The translations under genes and the position numbers were made by a program. From Clostridia bacterium (GTDB lineage: Bacteria; Bacillota; Clostridia; Oscillospirales; CAG-272), in assembly GCA_017420755.1 (NCBI GenBank), contig JAFQOG010000005.1, positions 1 through 64,000 on the forward strand: a stretch of 64,000 bases of DNA, read 5' to 3'. Every line of letters starts with the position of its first letter. The stretch's first letter is position 1. The notes beneath the pieces were generated by a model. That model did not search any database. It saw only the letters and a program-made list of their open reading frames with translations, and had not been told where the DNA came from. Below, in pieces: positions 24,823 through 32,334 of the stretch.

Positions 24823-25429
24823 ATAGTGCTTTAACTATTGCGTTATATAGCTCGTCATACTCCTCATATGCTTCAAGGGTTGGGTTATCCTTCTTTATTT
24901 GCTCGGTGCTCTTAAAGAGGAAGCCTTTTTTACTTGCCAAAATCATGCCGAGGTCGTTATAGCTATCTCCTGCGGCGATTGTTTCAAAGCCGACGGATTG
25001 GAGTGCCTTTACTGTTGATAATTTGGACTTCTCCACTCTCATTTTAAAGCCTGTAATTTCTCCATTTTCTGCGACCTCTAATGTATTACAGAAGATTGTC
25101 GGCCAGCCGAGCTTTTCCATAAGTGGCTTTGCAAATTGGGTAAATGTATCACTAATAATAATTACTTGTGTCTTTGCGCGTAGCTTGTCAAGAAACTCCT
25201 TAGCTCCAGGCATTGGATTTATTTTAGCAATAGTTTCTTGGATTTCCTTAAGGCCAAGACCATGCTCCTTTAAAATTGCGATACGGTAAGCCATCAATTT
25301 ATCGTAGTTTGGCTCGTCACGTGTCGTTCTTTTAAGCTCAGGAATGCCACTTGCTTCAGCAAATGCAATCCAAATTTCAGGCACTAAAACGCCCTCTAAA
25401 TCAAGACAAACTATATTCATTTCGCTCAT
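24821..25429 (-). CDS. thrH: Phosphoserine phosphatase / homoserine phosphotransferase
   Basis: A 202-residue HAD-family enzyme. CLDLEGVLVPEIWIAFAEAS at the N terminus carries the nucleophile Asp and is diagnostic of ThrH rather than SerB. VIIISDT is motif II, and AAGDSYNDLGM is motif III/IV. ThrH dephosphorylates phosphoserine and can transfer the phosphate to homoserine, linking serine and threonine synthesis. The start at 25429 has AGGAG upstream. It is monocistronic with its own strong promoter. Confidence 0.9.
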   Translation of the reverse strand: MSEMNIVCLDLEGVLVPEIWIAFAEASGIPELKRTTRDEPNYDKLMAYRIAILKEHGLGLKEIQETIAKINPMPGAKEFLDKLRAKTQVIIISDTFTQFAKPLMEKLGWPTIFCNTLEVAENGEITGFKMRVEKSKLSTVKALQSVGFETIAAGDSYNDLGMILASKKGFLFKSTEQIKKDNPTLEAYEEYDELYNAIVKAL

Positions 25430-25460
25430 TTTTGTGTTCTCCTAAAATAAAATATAAATC

Positions 25461-25489
25461 ATTATATCACACCTTTTTTTCTCTGTCAA
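25461..25489 (-). promoter_or_regulatory. Promoter of thrH
   Basis: Minus strand: TTGACA (25484-25489), 17-bp spacer, TATAAT (25461-25466). Both hexamers match consensus. Confidence 0.85.
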
Positions 25490-25562
25490 CTTTATTGCTT
25501 TAAATGACAAAAATTTTTATGTAAAATTAATATAAAAATTTTTTCCTATTTCAAATTTAGTA

Positions 25563-25591
25563 TTGCTTTTTTATTTTTTGTTTGTTATAAT
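25563..25591 (+). promoter_or_regulatory. Promoter of the DUF1538-PII operon
   Basis: TTGCTT (25563-25568), 17-bp spacer, extended -10 TGTTATAAT with TATAAT at 25586-25591. Confidence 0.78.
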
Positions 25592-25648
25592 GTTTGTAAT
25601 GTGTTTTTTCGACATGTTTAATATTACATATTAAAAGGAGGGAAATTT

Positions 25649-27253
25649 ATGAGATTGTTTTTCGGCTCAATCAAGGAGTCGCTTCAATCGGTATTGCCGA
25701 TTTGTGCAATAGTTTTGGCTTTGACCATTTCTCTCTCTCCGATTTTGCCAGGCGTTATGGTAATGTTCCTTTTTGGTTCACTATTTATAATTGGCGGCAT
25801 GAGCATATTTACCATAGGCTCAAACATTTGTATGCAACCAATCGGCGATGGTATCGGTGTTATTATAGGTAAATCAAAAAAGAAGCTTTTGCCTATTCTT
25901 GTTTGCTTTGTCGTTGGTTTTCTTATCACAATTGCAGAGCCTGACTTGACAGTTTTGGCAGACAAAATTGATATGGGTGTTAAGATTGGCAATTTCAATG
26001 CAGGTAAATGGATTTTAATCCTTTGCGTTGCTCTTGGTGTTGGTCTTTTCTTAGCAGTTGCACTTATAAGAACGAGAAGACGCATTCCTCTATCCTACAT
26101 ATTAGTTCCGCTTTACGGTGTTGCTCTTGTGCTTGCAACCTTGCCATACATAACCGGCAACAAGCTTGGCACAACTGAATTTATTCCAACTGCATTTGAC
26201 TCAGGTGGTGTTACAACCGGTCCTATTACTGTTCCATTTATTATGGCACTCGGTGCCGGTATTGCATCAATGCGTAAGGACAAAAACTCAGGTCAAGACT
26301 CATTCGGTCTTGTTTCCCTCTGCTCTATCGGTCCTATTCTTTCAGTTCTCGCCCTTGGTCTAATTAGAAAGCCAACGGTTGTTAACGAGCCATTTAATCC
26401 TGAGCTATACAGAAACTTCACAACAAAGGATGCATTCCTTGAATTCTTTAGCCCAACCGTTGCTCACGGTGGAATTGCTCAATATATGAGTGAGGTTGCA
26501 CTTGCATTCCTTCCAATTGTTGCAATGTTCATTATATTCCAACTCATTTTCAAGCGTTTTAACAAGCTTCAAATCACAAAAATTTGTGTAGGCTTCCTTT
26601 ATACATATGTCGGACTTGTTCTATTCCTTACCGGTGCAAATATCGGCTTTATGCCAACAGGTCAATTGATTGGCTCTGTTCTTGGCTCTTCCGGTTGGCT
26701 CAAGTGGTTGCTCATTCCTATTGGTATGCTTCTTGGCTACTTTGTTGTTGCAGCCGAGCCTGCAGTTCATACATTAAAGAAGCAGGTTGCCGAGGTTACA
26801 AACGGCGCTATTTCCGAAAAATCAATCGGTTTAGCTCTTTCTATTGGTGTTGCCGTTTCTGTTGGTATTTCAATGGTTCGTATTTTGACAGGACTTTCTA
26901 TTTTACCTGTTTTAATAATCGGCTACATTATTCCACTGGCAATTACATTCTTTGTTCCACGTATTTATACTGCTATCGCGTTCGACTCGGGTGGTGTTGC
27001 ATCAGGTCCTATGGCGACAACATTTATTTTACCATTTGCCATCGGTGCATGCACTGCTATGGGCGGAAACGTTTTGGAAAGTGCATTTGGTATCGTTGCA
27101 ATGATTGCTATGACTCCACTTATCACAATTCAAGTGCTCGGTCTTATCGGTAAAATCAAGCAGGATAAGATGCTTAAGAGAATTCATAGCGAAATTGAAC
27201 AAATCGACGATGGTATCTGCTACTTCGATGAGGAGGTGCTTGTAAATGGCTAA
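25649..27253 (+). CDS. DUF1538 integral membrane protein, two-repeat
   Basis: A 534-residue membrane protein with about 12-14 hydrophobic segments. It consists of two homologous halves. The first has IGSNICMQPIGDGIG, ITIAEPDLTVLADKI and TAFDSGGVTTGPITVPF. The second has LTGANIGFMPTGQLIG, VVAAEPAVHTLKKQV and IAFDSGGVASGPMATTF. The AEP and FDSGGV-x-GP motifs in broken helices look like substrate- or ion-binding re-entrant loops. This matches the DUF1538 family. The transported substrate is unknown. It overlaps the double PII gene by 8 bases, so a nitrogen- or nucleotide-sensing gate on this transporter is likely. Confidence 0.82.
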   Translation: MRLFFGSIKESLQSVLPICAIVLALTISLSPILPGVMVMFLFGSLFIIGGMSIFTIGSNICMQPIGDGIGVIIGKSKKKLLPILVCFVVGFLITIAEPDLTVLADKIDMGVKIGNFNAGKWILILCVALGVGLFLAVALIRTRRRIPLSYILVPLYGVALVLATLPYITGNKLGTTEFIPTAFDSGGVTTGPITVPFIMALGAGIASMRKDKNSGQDSFGLVSLCSIGPILSVLALGLIRKPTVVNEPFNPELYRNFTTKDAFLEFFSPTVAHGGIAQYMSEVALAFLPIVAMFIIFQLIFKRFNKLQITKICVGFLYTYVGLVLFLTGANIGFMPTGQLIGSVLGSSGWLKWLLIPIGMLLGYFVVAAEPAVHTLKKQVAEVTNGAISEKSIGLALSIGVAVSVGISMVRILTGLSILPVLIIGYIIPLAITFFVPRIYTAIAFDSGGVASGPMATTFILPFAIGACTAMGGNVLESAFGIVAMIAMTPLITIQVLGLIGKIKQDKMLKRIHSEIEQIDDGICYFDEEVLVNG

Positions 27254-27920
27254 TGACTCACGTATAGTAATGCTCCTTTCCATCATCAAGCGTGGTAAGG
27301 GTGCACAGTACATCAAAAAATTACAGGAAAACGACATAGTTTTACACTATCAATGTGTTGGTGAGGGTACTGCCCCATCAGAAATTATGGACATTCTCGG
27401 TCTTGGTAGTAGCGAAAAGGATATTATGATCAGCTTCGCTACCCAAGCGACCGCGCAACGCTTGGCTTCAAGCTTGAATAAGAACTTGGGCACAAGCCTT
27501 GGCTACCAAGGATTGTTTATGGTTATTTCCACCTCGGCATTTAGTAGAATCTCTGCCGAGATAATAAAGAAAAATAGTAATGATTATACCAAAGGAGAGG
27601 GCGAAAAAATGCATAGCGAATACAACTACAGCTTAATATTAATTTCTGTAAACCGTGGTTATACCGACGCAGTTATGCAAACTGCTAAATTAGCAGGTGC
27701 TACCGGTGGTACAATAATCAAGGCAAGACTTGCTGAACCTCAAATTGTTGAGGCTTATGCAAATGAAATCTTGAACGAGGAAAAGGAAATTGTTACAATT
27801 TTGGCGCCAGATAGCGTTAGAAATCAAATCCTTGAGAGTGTAAACAGCGAGTTTGGTCTTAAGAGCGAGGCACAAGGAACTGTACTTTCTATTCCTGTTG
27901 ACAAGGTATTTAAGATTTAA
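27246..27920 (+). CDS. Double PII-like regulatory protein
   Basis: A 224-residue protein made of two GlnB/PII-type ferredoxin-fold domains. The C-terminal one (about 118-224) is clear: YSLILISVNRGYTDAVMQTA, GATGGTIIKARL, EKEIVTILAP and a final SIPVDKVFKI. The N-terminal one (about 3-110) is more divergent, with VMLLSIIKRGKGAQYIKKL. Canonical T-loop residues for uridylylation are not recognisable. PII-like proteins sense ATP/ADP or metabolites and gate transporters. Its 8-base overlap with the DUF1538 gene indicates that it regulates that protein. Confidence 0.82.
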   Translation: MANDSRIVMLLSIIKRGKGAQYIKKLQENDIVLHYQCVGEGTAPSEIMDILGLGSSEKDIMISFATQATAQRLASSLNKNLGTSLGYQGLFMVISTSAFSRISAEIIKKNSNDYTKGEGEKMHSEYNYSLILISVNRGYTDAVMQTAKLAGATGGTIIKARLAEPQIVEAYANEILNEEKEIVTILAPDSVRNQILESVNSEFGLKSEAQGTVLSIPVDKVFKI

Positions 27921-27921
27921 G

Positions 27922-27950
27922 AAAAAGAGGTCGCAATGACCTCTTTTCTA
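27922..27950 (+). terminator. Terminator of the DUF1538-PII operon
   Basis: AAAAAGAGGTC pairs with GACCTCTTTT around GCAAT, starting two bases after the PII stop. Confidence 0.85.
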
Positions 27951-27995
27951 TTTGTGATTTTTTTGCGACATATGTAATTTTTTTAGAATAACCTA

Positions 27996-28024
27996 TTGAC
28001 AAACGTGGGACAAGGTGCTATACT
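27996..28024 (+). promoter_or_regulatory. Promoter of the lexA-dinB-trmO operon
   Basis: TTGACA (27996-28001), 17-bp spacer, TATACT (28019-28024). The spacer contains one copy of GGGACAAGGTG, so a bound repressor would block RNA polymerase. Confidence 0.85.
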
Positions 28025-28111
28025 AAATGGGACAAGGTGTACCGAATTGATGTGTTTTGTGTTTCACTTAGTTCTTTAAAGGTGTCCCGCAAAGGCTTAA
28101 ATCGGTGTCCC
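28007..28111. promoter_or_regulatory. Putative LexA operator array (GGGACA/TGTCCC half-sites)
   Basis: GGGACAAGGTG occurs at 28007-28017 and again at 28029-28039, 22 bp apart (two helical turns). The second copy continues as GGGACAAGGTGTACC, nearly palindromic around AGG. In the leader, the inverted half-site TGTCCC occurs at 28083-28088 and 28106-28111, 23 bp apart, each within GGTGTCCC. The positions in the promoter spacer, at the start of transcription and in the leader suggest autorepression. The half-sites differ from the usual Firmicute LexA box (GAAC-N4-GTTC). Confidence 0.6.
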
Positions 28112-28146
28112 AAATTTATTGTTGCCTTTTGGCAAAAGGAGTTATT

Positions 28147-28746
28147 ATGAGAAATGTTAGTGCTGACACAATTATCAACATCAGAAGCTGTATTGAGACC
28201 TTTTTTGATGACTATTCACGCTCCCCTTCTCTTCGCGAAATTTCCACAATGACGGGCATTAGCAAAAGCACCGTTCAAAGATATATTGAAATTATGGAGC
28301 GCGTTGGCATTATTACTCGCACCGAAGAGGGTATTGAAACACCTTACATCTCAAAAACCGAAAGACAAATGGTTCCTGTTGCAAAGCTTGGAAGAATTCC
28401 ATGTGGTCCACTTGACGAAAAGGAAGAATATATTGAGGGCTATGTAAAATTGCCACAATCCTTTGTTGGCAAGGGCAAGTTCTTTATTCTTGTGGCATCG
28501 GGCGACTCTATGATTGATGCCGGAATTGATGACGGAGATATGATTATAATTAAGCAACAAGAGAGCGCGCGCAAGGGCGACATTGTTGTTGCGCTTGCAA
28601 ATGGTCAAAGCACATTGAAGCGCTATATGCCTGACCCAACAATAAAGAAGATAAGACTTCATCCTGAAAACCCAACAATGGAGGATATCATCGTTGATAA
28701 CTGTCAGGTTCAGGGTGTTGCAATCAAGGTGATTAAATCTCTATAA
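28147..28746 (+). CDS. lexA: SOS-type repressor LexA
   Basis: A 199-residue repressor. The N-terminal winged helix (about 8-60) has SPSLREISTMTGISKSTVQR as recognition region. The S24 peptidase domain has the cleavage region LGRIPCG, so the scissile bond would be Cys86-Gly87 rather than Ala-Gly. The catalytic Ser121 is in ASGDSM and Lys158 in STLKRY. I chose ATG 28147 because AAAAGGAG precedes it; upstream in-frame codons would translate the operator-containing leader. It is the first gene of an operon with dinB, as expected for DNA-damage control, and its stop overlaps the next start (TAATG). Confidence 0.92.
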   Translation: MRNVSADTIINIRSCIETFFDDYSRSPSLREISTMTGISKSTVQRYIEIMERVGIITRTEEGIETPYISKTERQMVPVAKLGRIPCGPLDEKEEYIEGYVKLPQSFVGKGKFFILVASGDSMIDAGIDDGDMIIIKQQESARKGDIVVALANGQSTLKRYMPDPTIKKIRLHPENPTMEDIIVDNCQVQGVAIKVIKSL

Positions 28747-29027
28747 TGTATATTCGCATCCCCCTCGCCGTCGGTGTCATTTACAGCGCTGACGGCGTTT
28801 TTAAGCCAAAAACCATATCGGTAAACGGTGAAAAATTCTTAATTGACAAAGTGCTTTACAAAAAGAATTACTGTCCTAAAAGCGTTGGCGCCATTGCACC
28901 TATTGAATTTACTATTATGGTTGGCGGTGAAATAAAGAAAATTTATTTTGAGAAGGATACGGGAAAGTGGTTTTCTGTCAAGAAAATCCTAAAAAGCAAT
29001 GAAGGAAAGAGTTATTTTACACAGTGA
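28746..29027 (+). CDS. Small conserved-looking protein between lexA and dinB
   Basis: A 93-residue soluble protein that I cannot name with certainty. It is mostly predicted beta strand, with VYSADGVF-like turns: TISVNGEKFLIDKVLYKK, EFTIMVGGEIKKIYFEKD and GKWFSVKKI. The layout (short beta protein, hydrophobic strands, ending in a W-F-x-V-K motif, next to a Y-family polymerase) recalls the DUF6504-type proteins that accompany ImuB/DinB genes in actinobacteria. The resemblance is by eye only. Its start overlaps lexA by one base and its end overlaps dinB by 29 bases, so the three are tightly coupled. Confidence 0.75.
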   Translation: MYIRIPLAVGVIYSADGVFKPKTISVNGEKFLIDKVLYKKNYCPKSVGAIAPIEFTIMVGGEIKKIYFEKDTGKWFSVKKILKSNEGKSYFTQ

Positions 29028-30234
29028 TGCAAACTGCTTTTATGCCTCGTGTGAGATGGTTTTAAACCCTTCTCTTCGTGACAAGGCTGTGGCTGTCGGT
29101 GGCAATGAGGCTGAACGACACGGCATTATTCTTGCAAAAAGTGAAAAGGCAAAAAAAGCTGGTGTAACCACTGGTATGCCTCTTTGGGAAGCAAGAGAAA
29201 AATGCAAGGATTTAATAATAGTTCCCCCACACTTTGAAATCTACTCGAAATTTTCGAAGCTTCTACGTAAGATTTACGAAAGATACACGGACTACATTGA
29301 GCCTTTTGGTCTTGATGAGTGCTGGCTTGATGTGACAAGCTGTCAAACGGACGGCTTTATAATTGCCGAAGAAATAAGACAAGCGGTTAAGGACGAATTG
29401 GGGCTTACTGTTAGCATTGGTGTTTCCTTTAACAAGGTTTTTGCCAAGCTCGGCTCAGACCTTAAAAAGCCAGATGCAACAACTGTAATTTCAAAAGATA
29501 ATTTTAAGGAAAAGATTTGGCCATTGCCTGTTTCCGAGCTTCTCTTTTGTGGTCGCCAAACAACAAAGACTTTAAGAGAATGTGGCGTTACAACCATTGG
29601 TGCGCTTGCAAAAATGCCAAAGGATTTTATTGAAAGACGGCTTGGTAAAAATGGTGCTTCTCTTTGGGATTATGCAAATGGGCTTGATAGCTCACCTGTT
29701 ATACACAAGGACCACTACACCCCACCAAAATCGGTTGGTCATGGTGTCACATGTGTTGAAAATCTTATAAATAATGACGAAGCATCAAAGGTAATTGTAT
29801 CGCTTTCTTTAGATATCGGCTATAAGCTACGCAAGGAAAACCTTTACGCAAATGGCGTTTCATTGGTAGTTAAGGATGAAAATTTTGTGAGCTACTCATA
29901 CCAAAAAAGATTTGAAGGCTCTACACAAGACGAAAGTCTTTTAGCGCGCGAGGCGATAAGCCTACTTAAATCAAACTACCCTTGGCGCTTTAAGATTCGT
30001 GCCTTGACAATAACAGCGATTTCTATTGAAACAAGCGACACACCAGTACAAACAGATATGTTTTTTGACACTGAGAAGGAAGAAAAGAAAAAAAGACTAT
30101 CATCGGCTGTTGATAGTATAAAAGATACGTACGGAAAATCATCAATTTTGCCAGCAACCGTGCTTGATGAAAAGAAAATGCCAGCACATGAGGCGGACAG
30201 AGCCACCCTGCCTGGCAATATGAAAAAGGGTTAA
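28999..30234 (+). CDS. dinB: DNA polymerase IV (Y family)
   Basis: A 411-residue translesion polymerase. VILHSDANCFYASCEMVLNP is the N-terminal metal-binding motif. FGLDECWLDVT holds the catalytic acidic pair, and SIGVSFNKVFAKLGSDLKKP is the fingers/palm segment. The HhH region (TIGALAKMPKDFIERRLG) and little-finger domain are complete. Residues near the C terminus lack an evident beta-clamp motif that I can be sure of. It overlaps the upstream small gene by 29 bases and is followed 2 bases later by trmO. It is likely induced by DNA damage through LexA. Confidence 0.94.
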   Translation: MKERVILHSDANCFYASCEMVLNPSLRDKAVAVGGNEAERHGIILAKSEKAKKAGVTTGMPLWEAREKCKDLIIVPPHFEIYSKFSKLLRKIYERYTDYIEPFGLDECWLDVTSCQTDGFIIAEEIRQAVKDELGLTVSIGVSFNKVFAKLGSDLKKPDATTVISKDNFKEKIWPLPVSELLFCGRQTTKTLRECGVTTIGALAKMPKDFIERRLGKNGASLWDYANGLDSSPVIHKDHYTPPKSVGHGVTCVENLINNDEASKVIVSLSLDIGYKLRKENLYANGVSLVVKDENFVSYSYQKRFEGSTQDESLLAREAISLLKSNYPWRFKIRALTITAISIETSDTPVQTDMFFDTEKEEKKKRLSSAVDSIKDTYGKSSILPATVLDEKKMPAHEADRATLPGNMKKG

Positions 30235-30236
30235 TT

Positions 30237-30917
30237 ATGGAAATTAAAGAAATCGGACATTTAAAGACACTCTTCCCTACAAAATTTGGTGTTCCAAGGC
30301 AAAGCGGAGTTTCAAAAAGCTCCCCTGCCACACTGATTTTTGAAGAAGAGTATCGCTCACCGGAAGCGCTTGTAGGACTTTCGGATTATTCTCATGTTTG
30401 GGTAATTTGGGGATTTTCCGAAGCAAAATATGGTCAGTTTTCACCAACTGTTCGCCCACCAAGATTAGGTGGGAACACGCGTGTTGGCGTTTTTGCATCT
30501 CGTTCCCCATATAGACCAAATTCTCTTGCCTTATCGGTTTTAAAAATCGAGTCTATTGAAAAAACAGAAAAATATGGACACGTTTTACACCTTTCCGGTG
30601 CTGATATGATGGACGGCTCTCCTGTTTATGATATCAAGCCATATATTCCATTTGCCGATTCTATCCACAATGCCAGTGGTGGCTTTACTGAAAATCTTGA
30701 TGATTATATTTTAGATGTTAAGATTCCAAGCGAGGTCGAAAAATCACTCCCGGCTGAGCTTCTTCCCTGTCTTATAGAAGCACTAAAAAACGACCCTCGC
30801 CCATCTTATATCGACGACCCTTGCCGTGTTTTTGGCTTCTTTTATGATAAGTATGAAATCAAATTTACGGTTGAGGGAAAGGTCTTAAATGTTATTTCTA
30901 TTGAAAAGGTAAAATAA
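30237..30917 (+). CDS. trmO: tRNA (t6A37) N6-methyltransferase TrmO
   Basis: A 226-residue protein of the TsaA/TrmO family, which methylates t6A37 in tRNA using S-adenosylmethionine. The beta-barrel core contains EALVGLSDYSHVWVIWGFSE and FASRSPYRPNSLALSVLKIE, the family signature, and DVKIPSEVEKS is in the C-terminal part. PTVRPPRLGGNTRVG is the loop of the binding site. It begins 2 bases after dinB, so a tRNA-modifying enzyme is the last gene of a DNA-damage operon. Whether this has a functional meaning is unknown. Confidence 0.9.
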   Translation: MEIKEIGHLKTLFPTKFGVPRQSGVSKSSPATLIFEEEYRSPEALVGLSDYSHVWVIWGFSEAKYGQFSPTVRPPRLGGNTRVGVFASRSPYRPNSLALSVLKIESIEKTEKYGHVLHLSGADMMDGSPVYDIKPYIPFADSIHNASGGFTENLDDYILDVKIPSEVEKSLPAELLPCLIEALKNDPRPSYIDDPCRVFGFFYDKYEIKFTVEGKVLNVISIEKVK

Positions 30918-30946
30918 AAAGAGCGTCAAATGACGCTCTTTTTTAT
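30916..30946. terminator. Bidirectional terminator (lexA operon / opp operon)
   Basis: AAAAAGAGCGTCA pairs with TGACGCTCTTTTTT around AA, with T-runs in both directions between convergent operons. Confidence 0.9.
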
Positions 30947-31212
30947 TAACCAAAATATTCTTGAAAACCACCAAGCACTATAAACGCAATGAAGAAAATA
31001 GCTGTTATAACTCCAAGGGTAATAAACATTGGAACAAGCATGCTTCTAACAGCTGCCCAATAGGTGTTCCACTTGTCCTTAGCGGTTGACGGTGGGCGAA
31101 CAAAGCCCTTGTCGTCCGTTTTTTGTCCATTACGGAACGCGCTCATGTCGGCAAGAGATCTGCCGTCATCAACGTATTTTACCTTTTCCTTTTTCTTCTT
31201 TTTATCGCTCAT
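30946..31212 (-). CDS. Small single-pass membrane protein at the end of the opp operon
   Basis: An 88-residue protein with a charged N terminus (MSDKKKKKEKVKYVDDGRSL) and one C-terminal transmembrane segment (PMFITLGVITAIFFIAFIVL). No known domain is visible. It starts 12 bases after oppF with a GAGGT ribosome binding site, so it is part of the operon. It may be an accessory subunit of the transporter, but this is inference from position only. Confidence 0.72.
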   Translation of the reverse strand: MSDKKKKKEKVKYVDDGRSLADMSAFRNGQKTDDKGFVRPPSTAKDKWNTYWAAVRSMLVPMFITLGVITAIFFIAFIVLGGFQEYFG

Positions 31213-31224
31213 AGTTTACCTCAT

Positions 31225-32334
31225 TTAAATTAAGTGGCACGCTGCAAAGTGACCGTTTTCATATTCCTTATATTCAGGAACAACGTGCTTACATATTTCC
31301 TTTGCATAAGGGCAACGTGTATGGAAACGACAGCCCTTTGGTGGATTCGCAGGTGATGGAATATCACCCTTTAATACCATACGGTTCATTTTCTTGTCTG
31401 GGTTCGGATTAGGAATAGCCGAGAAAAGAGCCTTAGTGTATGGATGAAGTGGATTTGCAAATATATCCTCTTTTCTACCGAACTCCATCATTGAGCCAAG
31501 ATACATAACTCCAATTTTATCAGAGATGAACTTAACAACTGAAAGGTCGTGCGAAATAAAGAGGTACGTAAGACCCATTGAGTCCTGCAAGCTCTTTAGA
31601 AGGTTGATAATTTGCGCCTGAATTGATACGTCAAGAGCAGAAACAGGCTCGTCACAAATAACAAGCTTAGGGTTAACTGAAAGCGCTCTTGCTATACAAA
31701 TTCTTTGGCGTTGTCCACCTGAGAACTCGTGTGGATATCTTTCATAATAGTAATCACGAAGACCACACTTGTCCATAAGCTCCAAAACATATTCCTTAAT
31801 CTCTTTCTTTGGTACAATTTTATGTACGCCAACAGGCTCAGAAAGGATTCCACCAACTGTTGAACGAGGAGGCAATGATGAATATGGGTCTTGGAAAATT
31901 ATTTGCATTTGACGTCTGATCTCGCGCATTTGTGATGACTTATAATTGGTTATATCCTTGCCGTCAAATATAATTTGACCACCATTTGATGGATGAAGCT
32001 TCAAAATGGTTCTACCCATTGTGGTTTTACCACAGCCAGATTCACCAACGATACCAAGTGTTTCACCCTTTTTTAGAACAAATGAAACATCGTCAACAGC
32101 GACTAATTCCTGCAAAACCTTACCTGTCATTGATTTTTTGATTGGGAAGCTCTTTCTTAGGTGTCTTACCTCCAAAAGCGCGTCCGGGTCAAAGGGCTTA
32201 TTTTTGTCAGCCTCTATTTGAGCCTTGCGATTAGCCAAGAATTTCTCTTGCTCTAATGCATCGTCGTAAACGATTTCTTCGGGAGAATCTACAACTGATT
32301 CTTCAATTTCTTGAATTTGTTTTTCGTCAGCCAT
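31225..32334 (-). CDS. oppF: Oligopeptide ABC transporter ATP-binding protein OppF
   Basis: A 369-residue ATPase subunit. A 40-residue acidic N-terminal extension precedes the ABC domain: Walker A GESGCGKTTMGR, signature FSGGQRQRI and Walker B LVICDEP. The C-terminal OppD/F domain has the cysteine motif CRFHTRCPYAKEICKH typical of 4Fe-4S-binding-like tails in this family. I chose ATG 32334, which has AGGAG upstream and overlaps the oppD end by 8 bases; a longer in-frame start would add 14 residues read from the oppD end. Confidence 0.93.
   Translation of the reverse strand: MADEKQIQEIEESVVDSPEEIVYDDALEQEKFLANRKAQIEADKNKPFDPDALLEVRHLRKSFPIKKSMTGKVLQELVAVDDVSFVLKKGETLGIVGESGCGKTTMGRTILKLHPSNGGQIIFDGKDITNYKSSQMREIRRQMQIIFQDPYSSLPPRSTVGGILSEPVGVHKIVPKKEIKEYVLELMDKCGLRDYYYERYPHEFSGGQRQRICIARALSVNPKLVICDEPVSALDVSIQAQIINLLKSLQDSMGLTYLFISHDLSVVKFISDKIGVMYLGSMMEFGRKEDIFANPLHPYTKALFSAIPNPNPDKKMNRMVLKGDIPSPANPPKGCRFHTRCPYAKEICKHVVPEYKEYENGHFAACHLI

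Noticed and set aside
26584-27153. 189-codon open frame rich in Cys and Tyr inside the DUF1538 gene
   Set aside because: It is the +1 frame of a gene with obvious family motifs, and its composition is implausible for a protein.
27965-27980. GCGACATATGTAATT as a classical Firmicute LexA box
   Set aside because: It lacks the GAAC and GTTC half-sites, is upstream of the -35 box, and is a poorer candidate than the four GGGACA-type half-sites.
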